A stretch of 64,000 bases of DNA from Paraburkholderia saeva. GTDB taxonomy: Bacteria; Pseudomonadota; Gammaproteobacteria; Burkholderiales; Burkholderiaceae. The position numbers were made by a program, and so were the translations under genes. Below the pieces are notes generated by a model. That model saw nothing but the letters and a program-made list of their open reading frames with translations, had not been told where the DNA came from and made no database searches. The DNA lies in NCBI RefSeq assembly GCF_907164555.1, contig NZ_CAJQZC010000004.1, positions 496,001 through 560,000 on the forward strand. The letters are read 5' to 3'. The stretch's first letter is position 1. Each line of letters starts with the position of its first letter. This document shows, in pieces, positions 46,299 to 56,533 of this stretch.

Positions 46299-48239
46299 CT
46301 AGCCGATCTGTTCGAGTTCCTCGTGCTTTTCAAGCCATTCGGCTTCGAGCGTTTCGAGGCGTGTAGTGACTTCCGCCTGACGACGGATCGCGTCCGTCAA
46401 CTGCGCTTTGCGCTCAGGCTCATAGCTGGACGGATCGGCGACGAACGCGTCGAGCGCCGCTTTCTCCGTGTTCAGCGTATCCATTTCCTTTTCGATCTTT
46501 GTAATGCGCGACTGCAGCGGCTTTTTCAGGTGCGAAAGCTTCTGCCGCGTTTCCGCTTCGAGACGACGTTGTTCCTTTCGGTTAACGGCCGCATCAGCGC
46601 CAGATTCAGTGCCAGTCGAGCCATTGCTGGCTTTGGCAGCGGCGCGCTGGTCGGCGGCATGCTGCAGAAGCCAGTCGCGATAGTCGTCCAGATCGCCGTC
46701 GAAGGGCTGAAGCCTGTGTTTCGCGACGAGCATGAACTGGTCGGTCGTTGCGCGTAACAGGTGGCGGTCGTGCGATACGAGGATCAGCGTGCCTTCGAAC
46801 TGCGCGAGCGCCATCGTGAGCGCGTGACGCGTTTCGAGATCCAGGTGGTTCGTCGGTTCATCGAGCAGCAGCAGGTTGGGCTTTTGCCAGATGATCAGCG
46901 CGAGCGCGAGCCGCGCCTTCTCGCCACCCGAAAACGGCGCAATGGCCGCTGTGGCCATGTCGCCGGAAAAATTGAAACCGCCGAGGAAATCGCGCAATTC
47001 CTGTTCACGGGTATCGGGCGCGAGCCGCGCCAGATGCTGCAACGGCGAATCGTCGGGGCGCAGCGTTTCCAGCTGGTGCTGCGCGAAGTAGCCGATGCGC
47101 AGACCCTTGCCCTCGCGCACGTGGCCGCCAAGTGCTTCGAGCGTGCCGGCGAGCGTCTTGATCAGCGTCGACTTGCCCTGGCCGTTCGCGCCGAGCAGGC
47201 CAATGCGCTGCCCGTTCTGGATCGACAGCGTCACGTGCTGGACGATCGGAATTTCGGTGTGTTCCTCGGTGCGGTAGCCACAGCGGACGTCTTCCATCAC
47301 CATCATCGGATTCGGCGCCGAATCGGGCGTGCGAAATTCGAACGTGAAGGGCGACGACGCATGCGCGGGCGCGATCAGCTCCATGCGCTCGAGCGCCTTT
47401 ACCCGGCTCTGCGCCTGACGGGCCTTCGTGGCCTGTGCCTTGAAACGGTTGATGTAGCTCTGCAGATGCTCGACCGTCTTCTGCTGCTTTTCGTACGCGC
47501 TCTGCTGCAGCGCGAGCTGCTGTGCGCGCAGGATTTCGAATTGCGAGTAGTTGCCGCCGTAACGCTTGATCTGCTGTTGCTCGAGGTGCAGCGTGACGTT
47601 GCACACGGAATCCAGAAACTCGCGATCGTGGGAAATCACGATCAGGGTGCCCGGATAACGGTGCAGCCAGTCTTCGAGCCAGACGATCGCGTCGAGGTCC
47701 AGGTGGTTCGTGGGTTCGTCGAGCAGCAGCAGGTCGGAGCGGCACATCAGCGCCTGCGCGAGGTTCAGCCGCATGCGCCAGCCGCCCGAGAAGCTGCCGA
47801 CCGGCTCGCGTGTCTGTTCGAGGGTGAAACCGAGGCCAAGCAGCAGCGCCTCGGCGCGGGCGGGTGCGGTGTAACCGTCGGCGTCGGCGAATGCCGCATG
47901 TGCTTCGCCTTCGGCCGCGCCGTCATGAGCGGCTGACGCCGCCGCAATGCAAGCTTCGATTTGCCGCAGCGCTGCGTCGCCATCGAGCGTGTATGCAAGC
48001 GCGGTTTTGTCTGCAGCCGGCGTTTCCTGGGCGACGTGGGCGATCTGCCACGAGGGCGGCATCGAAAAATCGCCCCCATCCGCGTGCAGCTCGCCGCGTA
48101 GCACGGCGAAAAGCGTGGACTTGCCCGCGCCGTTTGCACCCACGAGCCCGGCTTTCTCGCCCGGATTGAGGGTGAACGAGGTCTGTTCGAAAAGCGGCTT
48201 GGTGCCGCGCGCGAGGGTGAACTGGTTGAAGCGAATCAC
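46299..48239 (-). CDS. ABC-F ATPase, YheS/Uup type
   Basis: 646 residues with two ABC domains (Walker A GANGAGKST and GANGQGKST; signatures FSGGWRMR and FSGGEKAR; Walker B LLLDEPTNHLD twice), no membrane segments, an interdomain arm of charged helix, and a basic coiled-coil C-terminus. ABC-F proteins act on the ribosome as translation factors; the YheS branch is inferred from length and motif spelling. The following gene is a racemase with no obvious link. Confidence 0.9.
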   Translation of the reverse strand: MIRFNQFTLARGTKPLFEQTSFTLNPGEKAGLVGANGAGKSTLFAVLRGELHADGGDFSMPPSWQIAHVAQETPAADKTALAYTLDGDAALRQIEACIAAASAAHDGAAEGEAHAAFADADGYTAPARAEALLLGLGFTLEQTREPVGSFSGGWRMRLNLAQALMCRSDLLLLDEPTNHLDLDAIVWLEDWLHRYPGTLIVISHDREFLDSVCNVTLHLEQQQIKRYGGNYSQFEILRAQQLALQQSAYEKQQKTVEHLQSYINRFKAQATKARQAQSRVKALERMELIAPAHASSPFTFEFRTPDSAPNPMMVMEDVRCGYRTEEHTEIPIVQHVTLSIQNGQRIGLLGANGQGKSTLIKTLAGTLEALGGHVREGKGLRIGYFAQHQLETLRPDDSPLQHLARLAPDTREQELRDFLGGFNFSGDMATAAIAPFSGGEKARLALALIIWQKPNLLLLDEPTNHLDLETRHALTMALAQFEGTLILVSHDRHLLRATTDQFMLVAKHRLQPFDGDLDDYRDWLLQHAADQRAAAKASNGSTGTESGADAAVNRKEQRRLEAETRQKLSHLKKPLQSRITKIEKEMDTLNTEKAALDAFVADPSSYEPERKAQLTDAIRRQAEVTTRLETLEAEWLEKHEELEQIG

Positions 48240-48289
48240 AGGATGGCCGGCGGGGAAAAAACGCTATTCTAGACTGCGCGGGAAAATGG

Positions 48290-48316
48290 CGACATCGGCC
48301 GTACGGCCAGATGTCG
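48290..48316. promoter_or_regulatory. Near-palindrome in the ABC-F / glutathione peroxidase gap
   Basis: gacatcggccgt is followed by acggccagatgtc, a dyad that is perfect except for one extra base. It lies between the two divergent starts and could be an operator. Confidence 0.35.
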
Positions 48317-48362
48317 CGCGAGCCCATTTACTTTAGACTGGGCGCTTTCCGGGGGAGAGCAT

Positions 48363-48842
48363 ATGACTTCGATCTACACGTTTTCCGCGCGTACGCTCGG
48401 TGGCGACACAATCGGGCTGGACCGCTATCAGGGCAAGGTGCTGCTGATCGTCAATACGGCCAGCCAGTGCGGGTTCACGCCGCAATACGCGGGGCTGCAG
48501 AAACTGCAGGACGACTACGCGTCGCGCGGGTTCGACGTGCTCGGTTTCCCGTGCAACCAGTTTGGCAAGCAGGAGCCGGGCGATGCAGAGCAGATCGGCA
48601 GTTTCTGCGAGAAGAACTACGGCGTGTCGTTCCAGATGTTCGACAAGATCGACGTGAACGGCGCAGATGCGCATCCGCTCTACAAATATCTGACCGGCGA
48701 GGCGCCGGGTCTCCTCGGGCTCGAAGCCATCAAGTGGAATTTCACCAAATTCCTGATTGGGCGCGACGGCACGGTGCTGAAACGCTACGCGCCGCTGACG
48801 AAGCCTGAATCGATCACGGACGATATCGAGAAAGCGCTGTAG
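48363..48842 (+). CDS. Glutathione peroxidase (cysteine type)
   Basis: 159 residues reducing hydrogen peroxide or lipid peroxides with glutathione or thioredoxin. The active site is Cys36 (NTASQCGFT), Gln70 in GFPCNQFGKQ and Trp in IKWNFTKFL; cysteine replaces selenocysteine. No signal peptide. GGGGGAG lies six bases before the ATG. Its stop is nine bases from that of the convergent cardiolipin synthase gene. Confidence 0.94.
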   Translation: MTSIYTFSARTLGGDTIGLDRYQGKVLLIVNTASQCGFTPQYAGLQKLQDDYASRGFDVLGFPCNQFGKQEPGDAEQIGSFCEKNYGVSFQMFDKIDVNGADAHPLYKYLTGEAPGLLGLEAIKWNFTKFLIGRDGTVLKRYAPLTKPESITDDIEKAL

Positions 48843-48851
48843 TTTCGCTGG

Positions 48852-50315
48852 CTACAGAACGGGCGAGAAGAGTCTCGCCACGTGCATCGCAACCTTTCGC
48901 CACGCAGGGGCTTTCCGGAATTCGTCGCGGTTGATCTCGAATGCTTCCTGGAAGTCCCGCATCAGCATCACTTCGACCTCGGCGGCGAAACCACGGTCGA
49001 CGGTCAGCACCGTGATCTCGAAGTTCAGCCGGAACGACCGGTTGTCCAGGTTCGCGCTGCCGACAGCCGCTGCGACGCTGTCGATGAGCACGACCTTCTG
49101 GTGCAGAAAGCCCGGCCGGTAGCGAAAGATGCGCACACCTGCGCGCACGGCGTCGTAGGCGTACAGCTTCGAGGCTTCGAAGACGACGATATGGTCGCGC
49201 CGGGATGGAATCAGGATCCGCACATCCACGCCGCGCATGGCCGCGAGCCGCAGCGCGGCGAACACGGCTTCGTCTGGAACCAGGTAGGGCGTGGTGATCC
49301 AGATGCGCTCGTGCGCGGCGTTAATCGCCTCGACGAAAAAGAGCGAACAGGTTTCCTGTCTGTCGGCCGGCCCGCTTGGAATGACGATGCAATGCATGCC
49401 TTCGCTGGCGGGGTCAGCGGTGCTGGCGGTACCGAAGGCGGGCGCGTCGAATTCGGGAAGCTGCTGTGTCGCCCAGTACCAGTCTTCGACGAACACGAAC
49501 TGGATGCTCGCGACGGCAGGCCCGCGCACTTCGATATGCGTATCGCGCCAGGGCGACAGCGGCGGATGGCCCCCGAGATATTCGACGCCCACGTTATGCC
49601 CGCCCACAAACGCACACTCGCCGTCGACCACGACGATCTTCCGGTGATTGCGGAAATTGACCTGGAACCGGTTGACGAACTTCCGGTTCGTGGCGAACGG
49701 ATGCACGTCGACGCCACCGGCGCGCAGCGCCGAGGTATAGGCGTGCGGCAGATCGAAACTGCCGATGCTGTCGTACAGAAAGTAGATGCGCACGCCCTCG
49801 GCCGCTTTCGCGAGCAGGGCGTCCTTCAGCATTTCGCCGAGCGCGTCCGCGCGCACGATGAAGAACTGCACGATCACATATTTCTGCGCGGCCTCGATCG
49901 CTTCGAGTATCGCGGCGAAGGTCGCTTCGCCGTTCACGAGTGTGCGTACCCGGTTGCCTGGCAAGAACGGCATGCCGCCCAGCCGGGTCAGCGAGCGGAT
50001 GACGCGATGGCCGAGTTCCGTGGTCGGGTGTCCGCCGGATGAGTCCAGGGTGTCCCATTGCCGCGGATGCGAGAGCGTGCGGAGCGATTCGTTTTCCAGC
50101 CGGCGCGCATCTGCGTAGCCGCGAAACTTGCTGCGCCCGAGAAACAGGTATGGCACGACTGTGAAATACGGCATGGCCACGAGCGACACGGCCCAGGCAA
50201 TCGCGCCCTGCGAGGTACGGGTATAGAGAATGGCGTGGCAGGCGGCAATCACGCCCAGCACGTGAGCGAGCGCGACCAGACTGCCGATATGAAGCAGGTC
50301 GAATTGCATAAGCAT
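48852..50315 (-). CDS. cls: Cardiolipin synthase (phospholipase D family)
   Basis: 487 residues: two N-terminal membrane segments (about 10-30 and 40-60), then two phospholipase D domains with HKD motifs, the first as HRK 224-226 with Asp231, the second HQK 405-407 with Asp412. This is the bacterial ClsA layout, condensing two phosphatidylglycerols. A very short opening MLMQ offers two possible starts. Confidence 0.94.
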   Translation of the reverse strand: MLMQFDLLHIGSLVALAHVLGVIAACHAILYTRTSQGAIAWAVSLVAMPYFTVVPYLFLGRSKFRGYADARRLENESLRTLSHPRQWDTLDSSGGHPTTELGHRVIRSLTRLGGMPFLPGNRVRTLVNGEATFAAILEAIEAAQKYVIVQFFIVRADALGEMLKDALLAKAAEGVRIYFLYDSIGSFDLPHAYTSALRAGGVDVHPFATNRKFVNRFQVNFRNHRKIVVVDGECAFVGGHNVGVEYLGGHPPLSPWRDTHIEVRGPAVASIQFVFVEDWYWATQQLPEFDAPAFGTASTADPASEGMHCIVIPSGPADRQETCSLFFVEAINAAHERIWITTPYLVPDEAVFAALRLAAMRGVDVRILIPSRRDHIVVFEASKLYAYDAVRAGVRIFRYRPGFLHQKVVLIDSVAAAVGSANLDNRSFRLNFEITVLTVDRGFAAEVEVMLMRDFQEAFEINRDEFRKAPAWRKVAMHVARLFSPVL

Positions 50316-50486
50316 CCGAAATATTCCCGGTGGCGCCCCGGGTGGGGCGTCGAGGGCAATTCCGCCATCTTACCGAACCCGATTGGCGGCCGGTCGGGTT
50401 CGTTGCATTCGCATTGATTCAGGCCGGTCGCGGGCCGTGGCGGCGCGCGAGCGTGCGAGGCAAAGGCTGAAACAGGCTGGAAAGCG

Positions 50487-51371
50487 TCAGGACGGCAGGT
50501 CGGACGCCTGAATCAGGAACACGTTGTCGTCGCCGGCGCTCGTCGACAGCCAGACGAGGTCGAGGCCGCCAAACGCCGCTTCGACGTTCGCCCGCTCGTT
50601 GCCGATTTCGACGACGAGTACGCCTTCGTCGGTGAGCCAGTTGCGCGCCTCGCTGATGATGCGACGTACGATATCCATGCCGTCGGCGCCGCCGGCGAGC
50701 GCCATTTCCGGTTCGTGTTTGTACTCGGCCGGCAGCGACGCCATCGATTCCGCATTCACGTACGGCGGATTCGTGATGATCACGTCGTAGCGGCGCTCGG
50801 GCAGCGGTGCGAAGAGATCGCCGTCGAAGAGCGCAATGCGGTCGCCGAGGTCGTATTCCTCTACGTTCTTCATCGCGACTTCGAGCGCCGGAGCCGACAG
50901 GTCGACCGCGTCGATGTCCGCGTTCGGGAACGCATGGGCGGCCAGAATCGCGAGGCTTGCCGAGCCGGTGCACAGTTCGAGCACCGCACCGACCTGTTCG
51001 GGATCCTCGACGTACGGTTGCAGACCGTCCTGCAGCAGTTCGCCGATAAACGAGCGTGGCACGATCACGCGCTCATCGACGTGAAAGCGGAAGCCGTGCA
51101 TCCACGCTTCCTGCGTGATGTACGCGGCGGGCACGCGCTCGGCGGCGCGCCGTTCGATCACGCGCAGGATCGTTTCGATTTCCTGCGTGGTCAGCTTTGC
51201 GTCGAGGAACGGGTCGAGCAGATCGAGCGGCAGATGCAGCGAATGCAGGATCAGATACGCGGCTTCGTCGTAGGCGTTGGCCGAGCCGTGCCCGAACGAC
51301 AACTCCGCCTGGTTGAAGCGGCTGACCGCGAAGCGCAGCAGATCGCGCACGGTGGAGAACGGAAGGGTCAT
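50487..51371 (-). CDS. prmB: Ribosomal protein L3 glutamine methyltransferase PrmB
   Basis: N5-glutamine methyltransferase of 294 residues. SAM-binding LELCTGSA at 131-138 and the catalytic NPPY at 201-204 are present; the N-terminal helical domain (1-110) and the LPAEYKHEPEMALAGG segment are of PrmB/HemK type. Twelve bases after dapE on the same strand, likely co-transcribed with it. Confidence 0.94.
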   Translation of the reverse strand: MTLPFSTVRDLLRFAVSRFNQAELSFGHGSANAYDEAAYLILHSLHLPLDLLDPFLDAKLTTQEIETILRVIERRAAERVPAAYITQEAWMHGFRFHVDERVIVPRSFIGELLQDGLQPYVEDPEQVGAVLELCTGSASLAILAAHAFPNADIDAVDLSAPALEVAMKNVEEYDLGDRIALFDGDLFAPLPERRYDVIITNPPYVNAESMASLPAEYKHEPEMALAGGADGMDIVRRIISEARNWLTDEGVLVVEIGNERANVEAAFGGLDLVWLSTSAGDDNVFLIQASDLPS

Positions 51372-51383
51372 GATGGTCCCTGG

Positions 51384-52583
<1,200 letters not shown>

Positions 52584-52621
52584 TCAATGCAATCGCGCAC
52601 ACGGCGCCATCGCGCGAGCGT

Positions 52622-52987
52622 TCAGGCAAAAAGCGTTTCGTACTGCTCCGCGGAAAAACCGAGTGTCTTGACCCGACCGTTCACGACTACCACGGGCCGC
52701 TTGATCACCGACGGCTTGTGGATCATCAGCGCGATCGCACCTGCTTCGGTATCGGCAGCGGCCTTCATGCTGTCGGACAGCGCGCGCCAGGTCGTGCCAC
52801 GCCGGTTCAGCAACGCATCGAGCGACACGTCCTTGAGCCAGTCCTGCACGAGCGGCGCGGTGACGCCTGCTTTCTTGAAATCATGAAACTCGAACTCGAC
52901 GCCGTGTTCCTCGAGCCACACGCGGGCTTTCTTCACGGTGTCGCAGTTCGGGATGCCGTAGACGACTGTCTTGTTGGCGCGAGCCAT
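52622..52987 (-). CDS. ArsC/Spx-like reductase family protein (YffB type)
   Basis: 121-residue thioredoxin-fold protein. A single N-terminal cysteine in YGIPNCDTVKKARVWL (Cys15) and GFSAEQYETLF near the end are typical of the YffB branch, found beside dapE in many proteobacteria; function is unknown, and a glutathione-dependent thiol role is the usual guess. It starts within the stop of dapD (TGATG), so translation is coupled. Confidence 0.88.
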   Translation of the reverse strand: MARANKTVVYGIPNCDTVKKARVWLEEHGVEFEFHDFKKAGVTAPLVQDWLKDVSLDALLNRRGTTWRALSDSMKAAADTEAGAIALMIHKPSVIKRPVVVVNGRVKTLGFSAEQYETLFA

Positions 52988-53814
52988 CAATCGCCTCGCA
53001 GCAGCTCGTTGAGGCCGACCTTGGCGCGTGTCTTCGCGTCGACCTTTTTCACGATGACCGCGCAATACAGACTGTGCGAACCGTCCTTCGAAGGCAGGTT
53101 GCCCGCCACGACTACCGAGCCCGCCGGAATGCGGCCGTACGTGACTTCGCCGGTTTCGCGGTCATAAATCTTCGTGCTCTGGCCGAGATACACGCCCATC
53201 GAAATCACCGAGTTTTCCTCGACGATCACGCCTTCGACGACTTCCGAGCGCGCGCCGATAAAGCAGTTGTCTTCGATGATGACCGGGTTGGCCTGCAGCG
53301 GCTCCAGCACGCCGCCGATGCCGACACCACCCGAAAGGTGCACGTTCTTGCCGATCTGCGCGCACGAACCGACGGTCGCCCACGTGTCGACCATCGTGCC
53401 TTCATCGACGTATGCGCCGATGTTCACGTACGACGGCATCAGCACGACGTTCTTCGCGATGAACGAGCCGCGGCGCGCGATGGCGGGCGGCACGACACGG
53501 AAGCCGCCGGCCGCGAAGTCTTCAGCGGTGTAGTTCGCAAACTTGGACGGGACCTTGTCGTAGAACTGCGAGTAACCGCCGGCCGGTTGCGGCACGTTGT
53601 CTTCGAGACGGAACGACAGCAGCACGGCTTTCTTCAGCCACTGGTTGACGGTCCAGTCGCCGTCCTTCTTTTCGGCGACGCGCAGCAACCCCTTGTCGAG
53701 CTGCTCGATGGCATGCGTGACGGCGTCACGCACTTCGGCGGGTGCGGCCTTCGGCGACAGTTCGGCGCGGTTTTCCCAGGCGTTATCGATGATCTGCTGA
53801 AGTTGTTGCGACAT
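52987..53814 (-). CDS. dapD: 2,3,4,5-tetrahydropyridine-2,6-dicarboxylate N-succinyltransferase
   Basis: Succinylates tetrahydrodipicolinate in the succinylase branch of DAP synthesis. 275 residues with an N-terminal helical domain and a left-handed beta-helix of hexapeptide repeats (about 100-240, segments such as [13 protein letters not shown] and [15 protein letters not shown]). Standard length. Between dapC (69 bases upstream) and the ArsC-like gene. Confidence 0.97.
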   Translation of the reverse strand: MSQQLQQIIDNAWENRAELSPKAAPAEVRDAVTHAIEQLDKGLLRVAEKKDGDWTVNQWLKKAVLLSFRLEDNVPQPAGGYSQFYDKVPSKFANYTAEDFAAGGFRVVPPAIARRGSFIAKNVVLMPSYVNIGAYVDEGTMVDTWATVGSCAQIGKNVHLSGGVGIGGVLEPLQANPVIIEDNCFIGARSEVVEGVIVEENSVISMGVYLGQSTKIYDRETGEVTYGRIPAGSVVVAGNLPSKDGSHSLYCAVIVKKVDAKTRAKVGLNELLRGD

Positions 53815-53883
53815 GTTCGTGATTTCTGAAGAGTGGAAAGCGGTGAAGAGGGCGGCGGCCGGCTGGGAGCGGTTCCCGGCGCG

Positions 53884-55101
53884 TCAGCGCGCGAGCGAAC
53901 GGCAAAAGTCGACGATCCGCTGTGCGCCTTCTGTGCATTCGTCGACACTGGCGACGAGCGCGAGGCGCACGAAATTGCGGCCGGGATTCGTGCCTTGCGC
54001 CGTACGGGCGAGGAACGATCCGGGCAGAACCGTCACATTATAGTCGGCGTACAGGCGCCGGGCGAAGTCAGTATCCGAAAGGCCTGTGCGCGATACGTCC
54101 GCCCACAGGTAGAACGCGGCATCCGGCAGGCGCACGTCGAGTACGCCGGCGAGCATCGGCGTCACGGTGGCGAACTTCTGCACGTACTTCGCGCGGTTGT
54201 CGCGCACGTGCGTCTCGTCGTTCCAGGCGGCGATGCTGGCGCTCTGGTAGACGGTCGAGAGCGCGGTGCCGTGGTACGTGCGATACAGCAGGAACTGCTT
54301 CAGGATCGCCGCGTCCCCTGCGACGAAACCCGAGCGCATGCCTGGCACGTTCGAGCGCTTGGACAGGCTGGACAGCATCACAAGGCGCTCGAAGCCGCGG
54401 CCGAGCCGGTGCGCGGCTTCGAGGCCGCCGAGCGGCGGCTTCGCTTCGTCGAAATAGATCTCGGAATAGCATTCGTCGGACGCAATCACGAAGCCGTACC
54501 GGTCCGACAGCGCGAACAGTTCGCGCCAGTCGTCGAGCGTGAGGACGGCGCCTGTCGGATTGCCCGGCGAACACACGTACAGCAGCTGCGTGCGCGCCCA
54601 GATTTCTTCGGGAATGGCCGCGTAGTCGCAGGCGAAGTTGCGCGCCGGATCGCTGTTCGCGAAGTACGGCTGCGCACCGGCCAGCAACGCCGCGCCTTCG
54701 TAGATTTGATAGAACGGGTTCGGACAGAGTACGATCGCGGGCTCGCCACCGACCTTTTTCGATGGATCGATCACCGTCTGCGCAAGCGCGAATAGCGCCT
54801 CGCGCGAGCCGGCGACGGGCAGTACCTGCGTCAGCGGGTCGACCGCCGGCAGGTTGTAGCGCCACGTGACCCAGCGGGCGATTGACTCGCGCAGTGCCGG
54901 CGCGCCGAGCGTCGCCGGATAGGAGGCGAGGCCGCCGAGCGAATCGATGACGGCGTCGCGGATCAGCGCGGGCGTAGGATGTTTCGGCTCGCCGATGCCA
55001 AAGCTGATGTGCGCGAGACCGGCGGGCGGCGTGACGCCTTCGAAAAGCACGCGCAGCTTTTCGAACGGGTAGGACTGGAGGGAGTCGAGTAGCGGGTTCA
55101 C
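53884..55101 (-). CDS. dapC: Succinyldiaminopimelate transaminase DapC
   Basis: Class I/II PLP aminotransferase of 405 residues making N-succinyl-LL-DAP. PLP Lys248 in SLSKRSNVPGMR, the SPGNPTG segment (178-184) and the C-terminal arginine region NFVRLALV are present. Translation from GTG at 55101 gives the family's N-terminus (NPLLDSLQSYPFEKL). First gene of the dap run; a perfect TATAAT on the minus strand is found 100 bases upstream. Confidence 0.94.
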   Translation of the reverse strand: MNPLLDSLQSYPFEKLRVLFEGVTPPAGLAHISFGIGEPKHPTPALIRDAVIDSLGGLASYPATLGAPALRESIARWVTWRYNLPAVDPLTQVLPVAGSREALFALAQTVIDPSKKVGGEPAIVLCPNPFYQIYEGAALLAGAQPYFANSDPARNFACDYAAIPEEIWARTQLLYVCSPGNPTGAVLTLDDWRELFALSDRYGFVIASDECYSEIYFDEAKPPLGGLEAAHRLGRGFERLVMLSSLSKRSNVPGMRSGFVAGDAAILKQFLLYRTYHGTALSTVYQSASIAAWNDETHVRDNRAKYVQKFATVTPMLAGVLDVRLPDAAFYLWADVSRTGLSDTDFARRLYADYNVTVLPGSFLARTAQGTNPGRNFVRLALVASVDECTEGAQRIVDFCRSLAR

Positions 55102-55407
55102 TGGGCGGATCGAGCCTGGTCGAAGACGGACAAACACAGATGAAGGCGGCGCGCGGCGAGATCCTGAAAGAGGGATCGGGCGACCGGCGGCGAGCAGTAG
55201 ATTATAGCGTGCCGAAGCGCCTCGCGGCCCGGCGCGCGCGGCGACCGGCGAGGGCACGTGCCCTGCCCGGCACGCCAGAACAGGAGGCGGGATGCGGGCA
55301 GGAACGGAAGTGCGAAGGGCCATGCGGTGGCAAGCCGCGCGAGAGTGCGACGCAGCACGGCCGGCACGTTGCACGGCAGCAGCGGACGCTACGGCAGGAG
55401 CCGCGCG
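55102..55407. other. Divergent intergenic region dapC-EamA transporter
   Basis: 306 bases. TATAAT on the minus strand (55206-55201) is a likely -10 for dapC, with a weak -35. Otherwise very GC-rich with nothing recognised. Confidence 0.4.
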
Positions 55408-56385
55408 ATGAGTGACGGGTTCCGCAATAGCTGGGGAAGGGGATTGACGGCTGGCTGGCCGACGCTCGCGATCATGCTGGGCGCTTCGGTATGGGGCCTG
55501 ATCTGGTATCCGCTGCGCATGCTCGCCGCGCTGGGCGTGACCGGCACGGCGGCGAGCGCCTTGACGAGCGGCGCCGGCTGCCTCTTCGTACTACTGCTGC
55601 GCCGGCGCGCCATCGCGACCGTCCGCTGGCACTGGCTGTTGCCCGCGCTGGCACTGGCCGCCGGCGTGACGAATCTTGGCTTCGTGTGGGGTTCCATCCA
55701 CGGCGAAGTGATGCGCGTGCTGCTGCTGTTCTATCTCACGCCCGCGTGGACCGCGCTCTTCGCGCACTTCATCCTGCATGAGCGACTGACGTGGTCGGGC
55801 GCGGCGCTCGCTGCGCTCTCGCTGGCGGGCGCGATGATGATGCTGTGGTCGCCACAGCTTGGCCTCCCGGTACCGGGCAACCTGGCGGAATGGGCAGGGC
55901 TTGCCGGCGGCATGGGCTTCGCGATGAGCAACGTGCTGATTCTCAAGGCAAGCCGTGTGCTGCCCGACATGAAGCCCGAAATGCGCACGGCGACCATCTT
56001 CGGCGGCGCGGCGGTCTTCAGTTCGTTCGCATCGTTGTTCGAAGCGATGCCGGCACCGCCCGCGGGTTCGCATCTCGCCACCGCCGTGTTGCTCGTGATG
56101 GGCCTCGGGTTCGTGCTGGGCACCAACAACATGCTCGTGCAATACGGGCTCTCGCGTGTGCCGGCCAACCGCGCGTCGATCATCATGCTGTTCGAGATCG
56201 TGATCACGGCGCTCTCCGCGTGGCTCTTCGCCGGCGAGACGCCCGGTCCGCGCGAATGGGCGGGTGGCGCGTGTATCGTGCTCGCGTCCGCGCTGTCGAG
56301 CTGGGTGCATCGCACCAAGGCAAAACCGCCCGTTGGCACACACAGCGATCCGGACCGTAAGGATCGGGAACGCGCGATGGTATGA
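55408..56385 (+). CDS. EamA/DMT family transporter
   Basis: 325 residues with about ten membrane segments arranged as two five-helix EamA repeats (first ends near 165, second near 305), as in drug/metabolite exporters. WGLIWYPLR and the end ETPGPREWAGGACIV match the family. Substrate unknown, possibly amino acids or metabolites. GCAGGAG precedes the ATG at 55408. Divergent from dapC and 148 bases ahead of smc. Confidence 0.88.
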   Translation: MSDGFRNSWGRGLTAGWPTLAIMLGASVWGLIWYPLRMLAALGVTGTAASALTSGAGCLFVLLLRRRAIATVRWHWLLPALALAAGVTNLGFVWGSIHGEVMRVLLLFYLTPAWTALFAHFILHERLTWSGAALAALSLAGAMMMLWSPQLGLPVPGNLAEWAGLAGGMGFAMSNVLILKASRVLPDMKPEMRTATIFGGAAVFSSFASLFEAMPAPPAGSHLATAVLLVMGLGFVLGTNNMLVQYGLSRVPANRASIIMLFEIVITALSAWLFAGETPGPREWAGGACIVLASALSSWVHRTKAKPPVGTHSDPDRKDRERAMV

Positions 56386-56533
56386 TTGCCTCTGCCTGTC
56401 GGGACGCGCTTGACTGCGCGTCGCCGGCCCGAGTACCGCGGTGGTTCCGCGTGCCGTCCGGCGACGTTCACCGGCGGTGCCCGGCAGCAGTGCGGTCCGA
56501 TCCAATTTTCCCTTTTCAATCAGCGATATCGCC

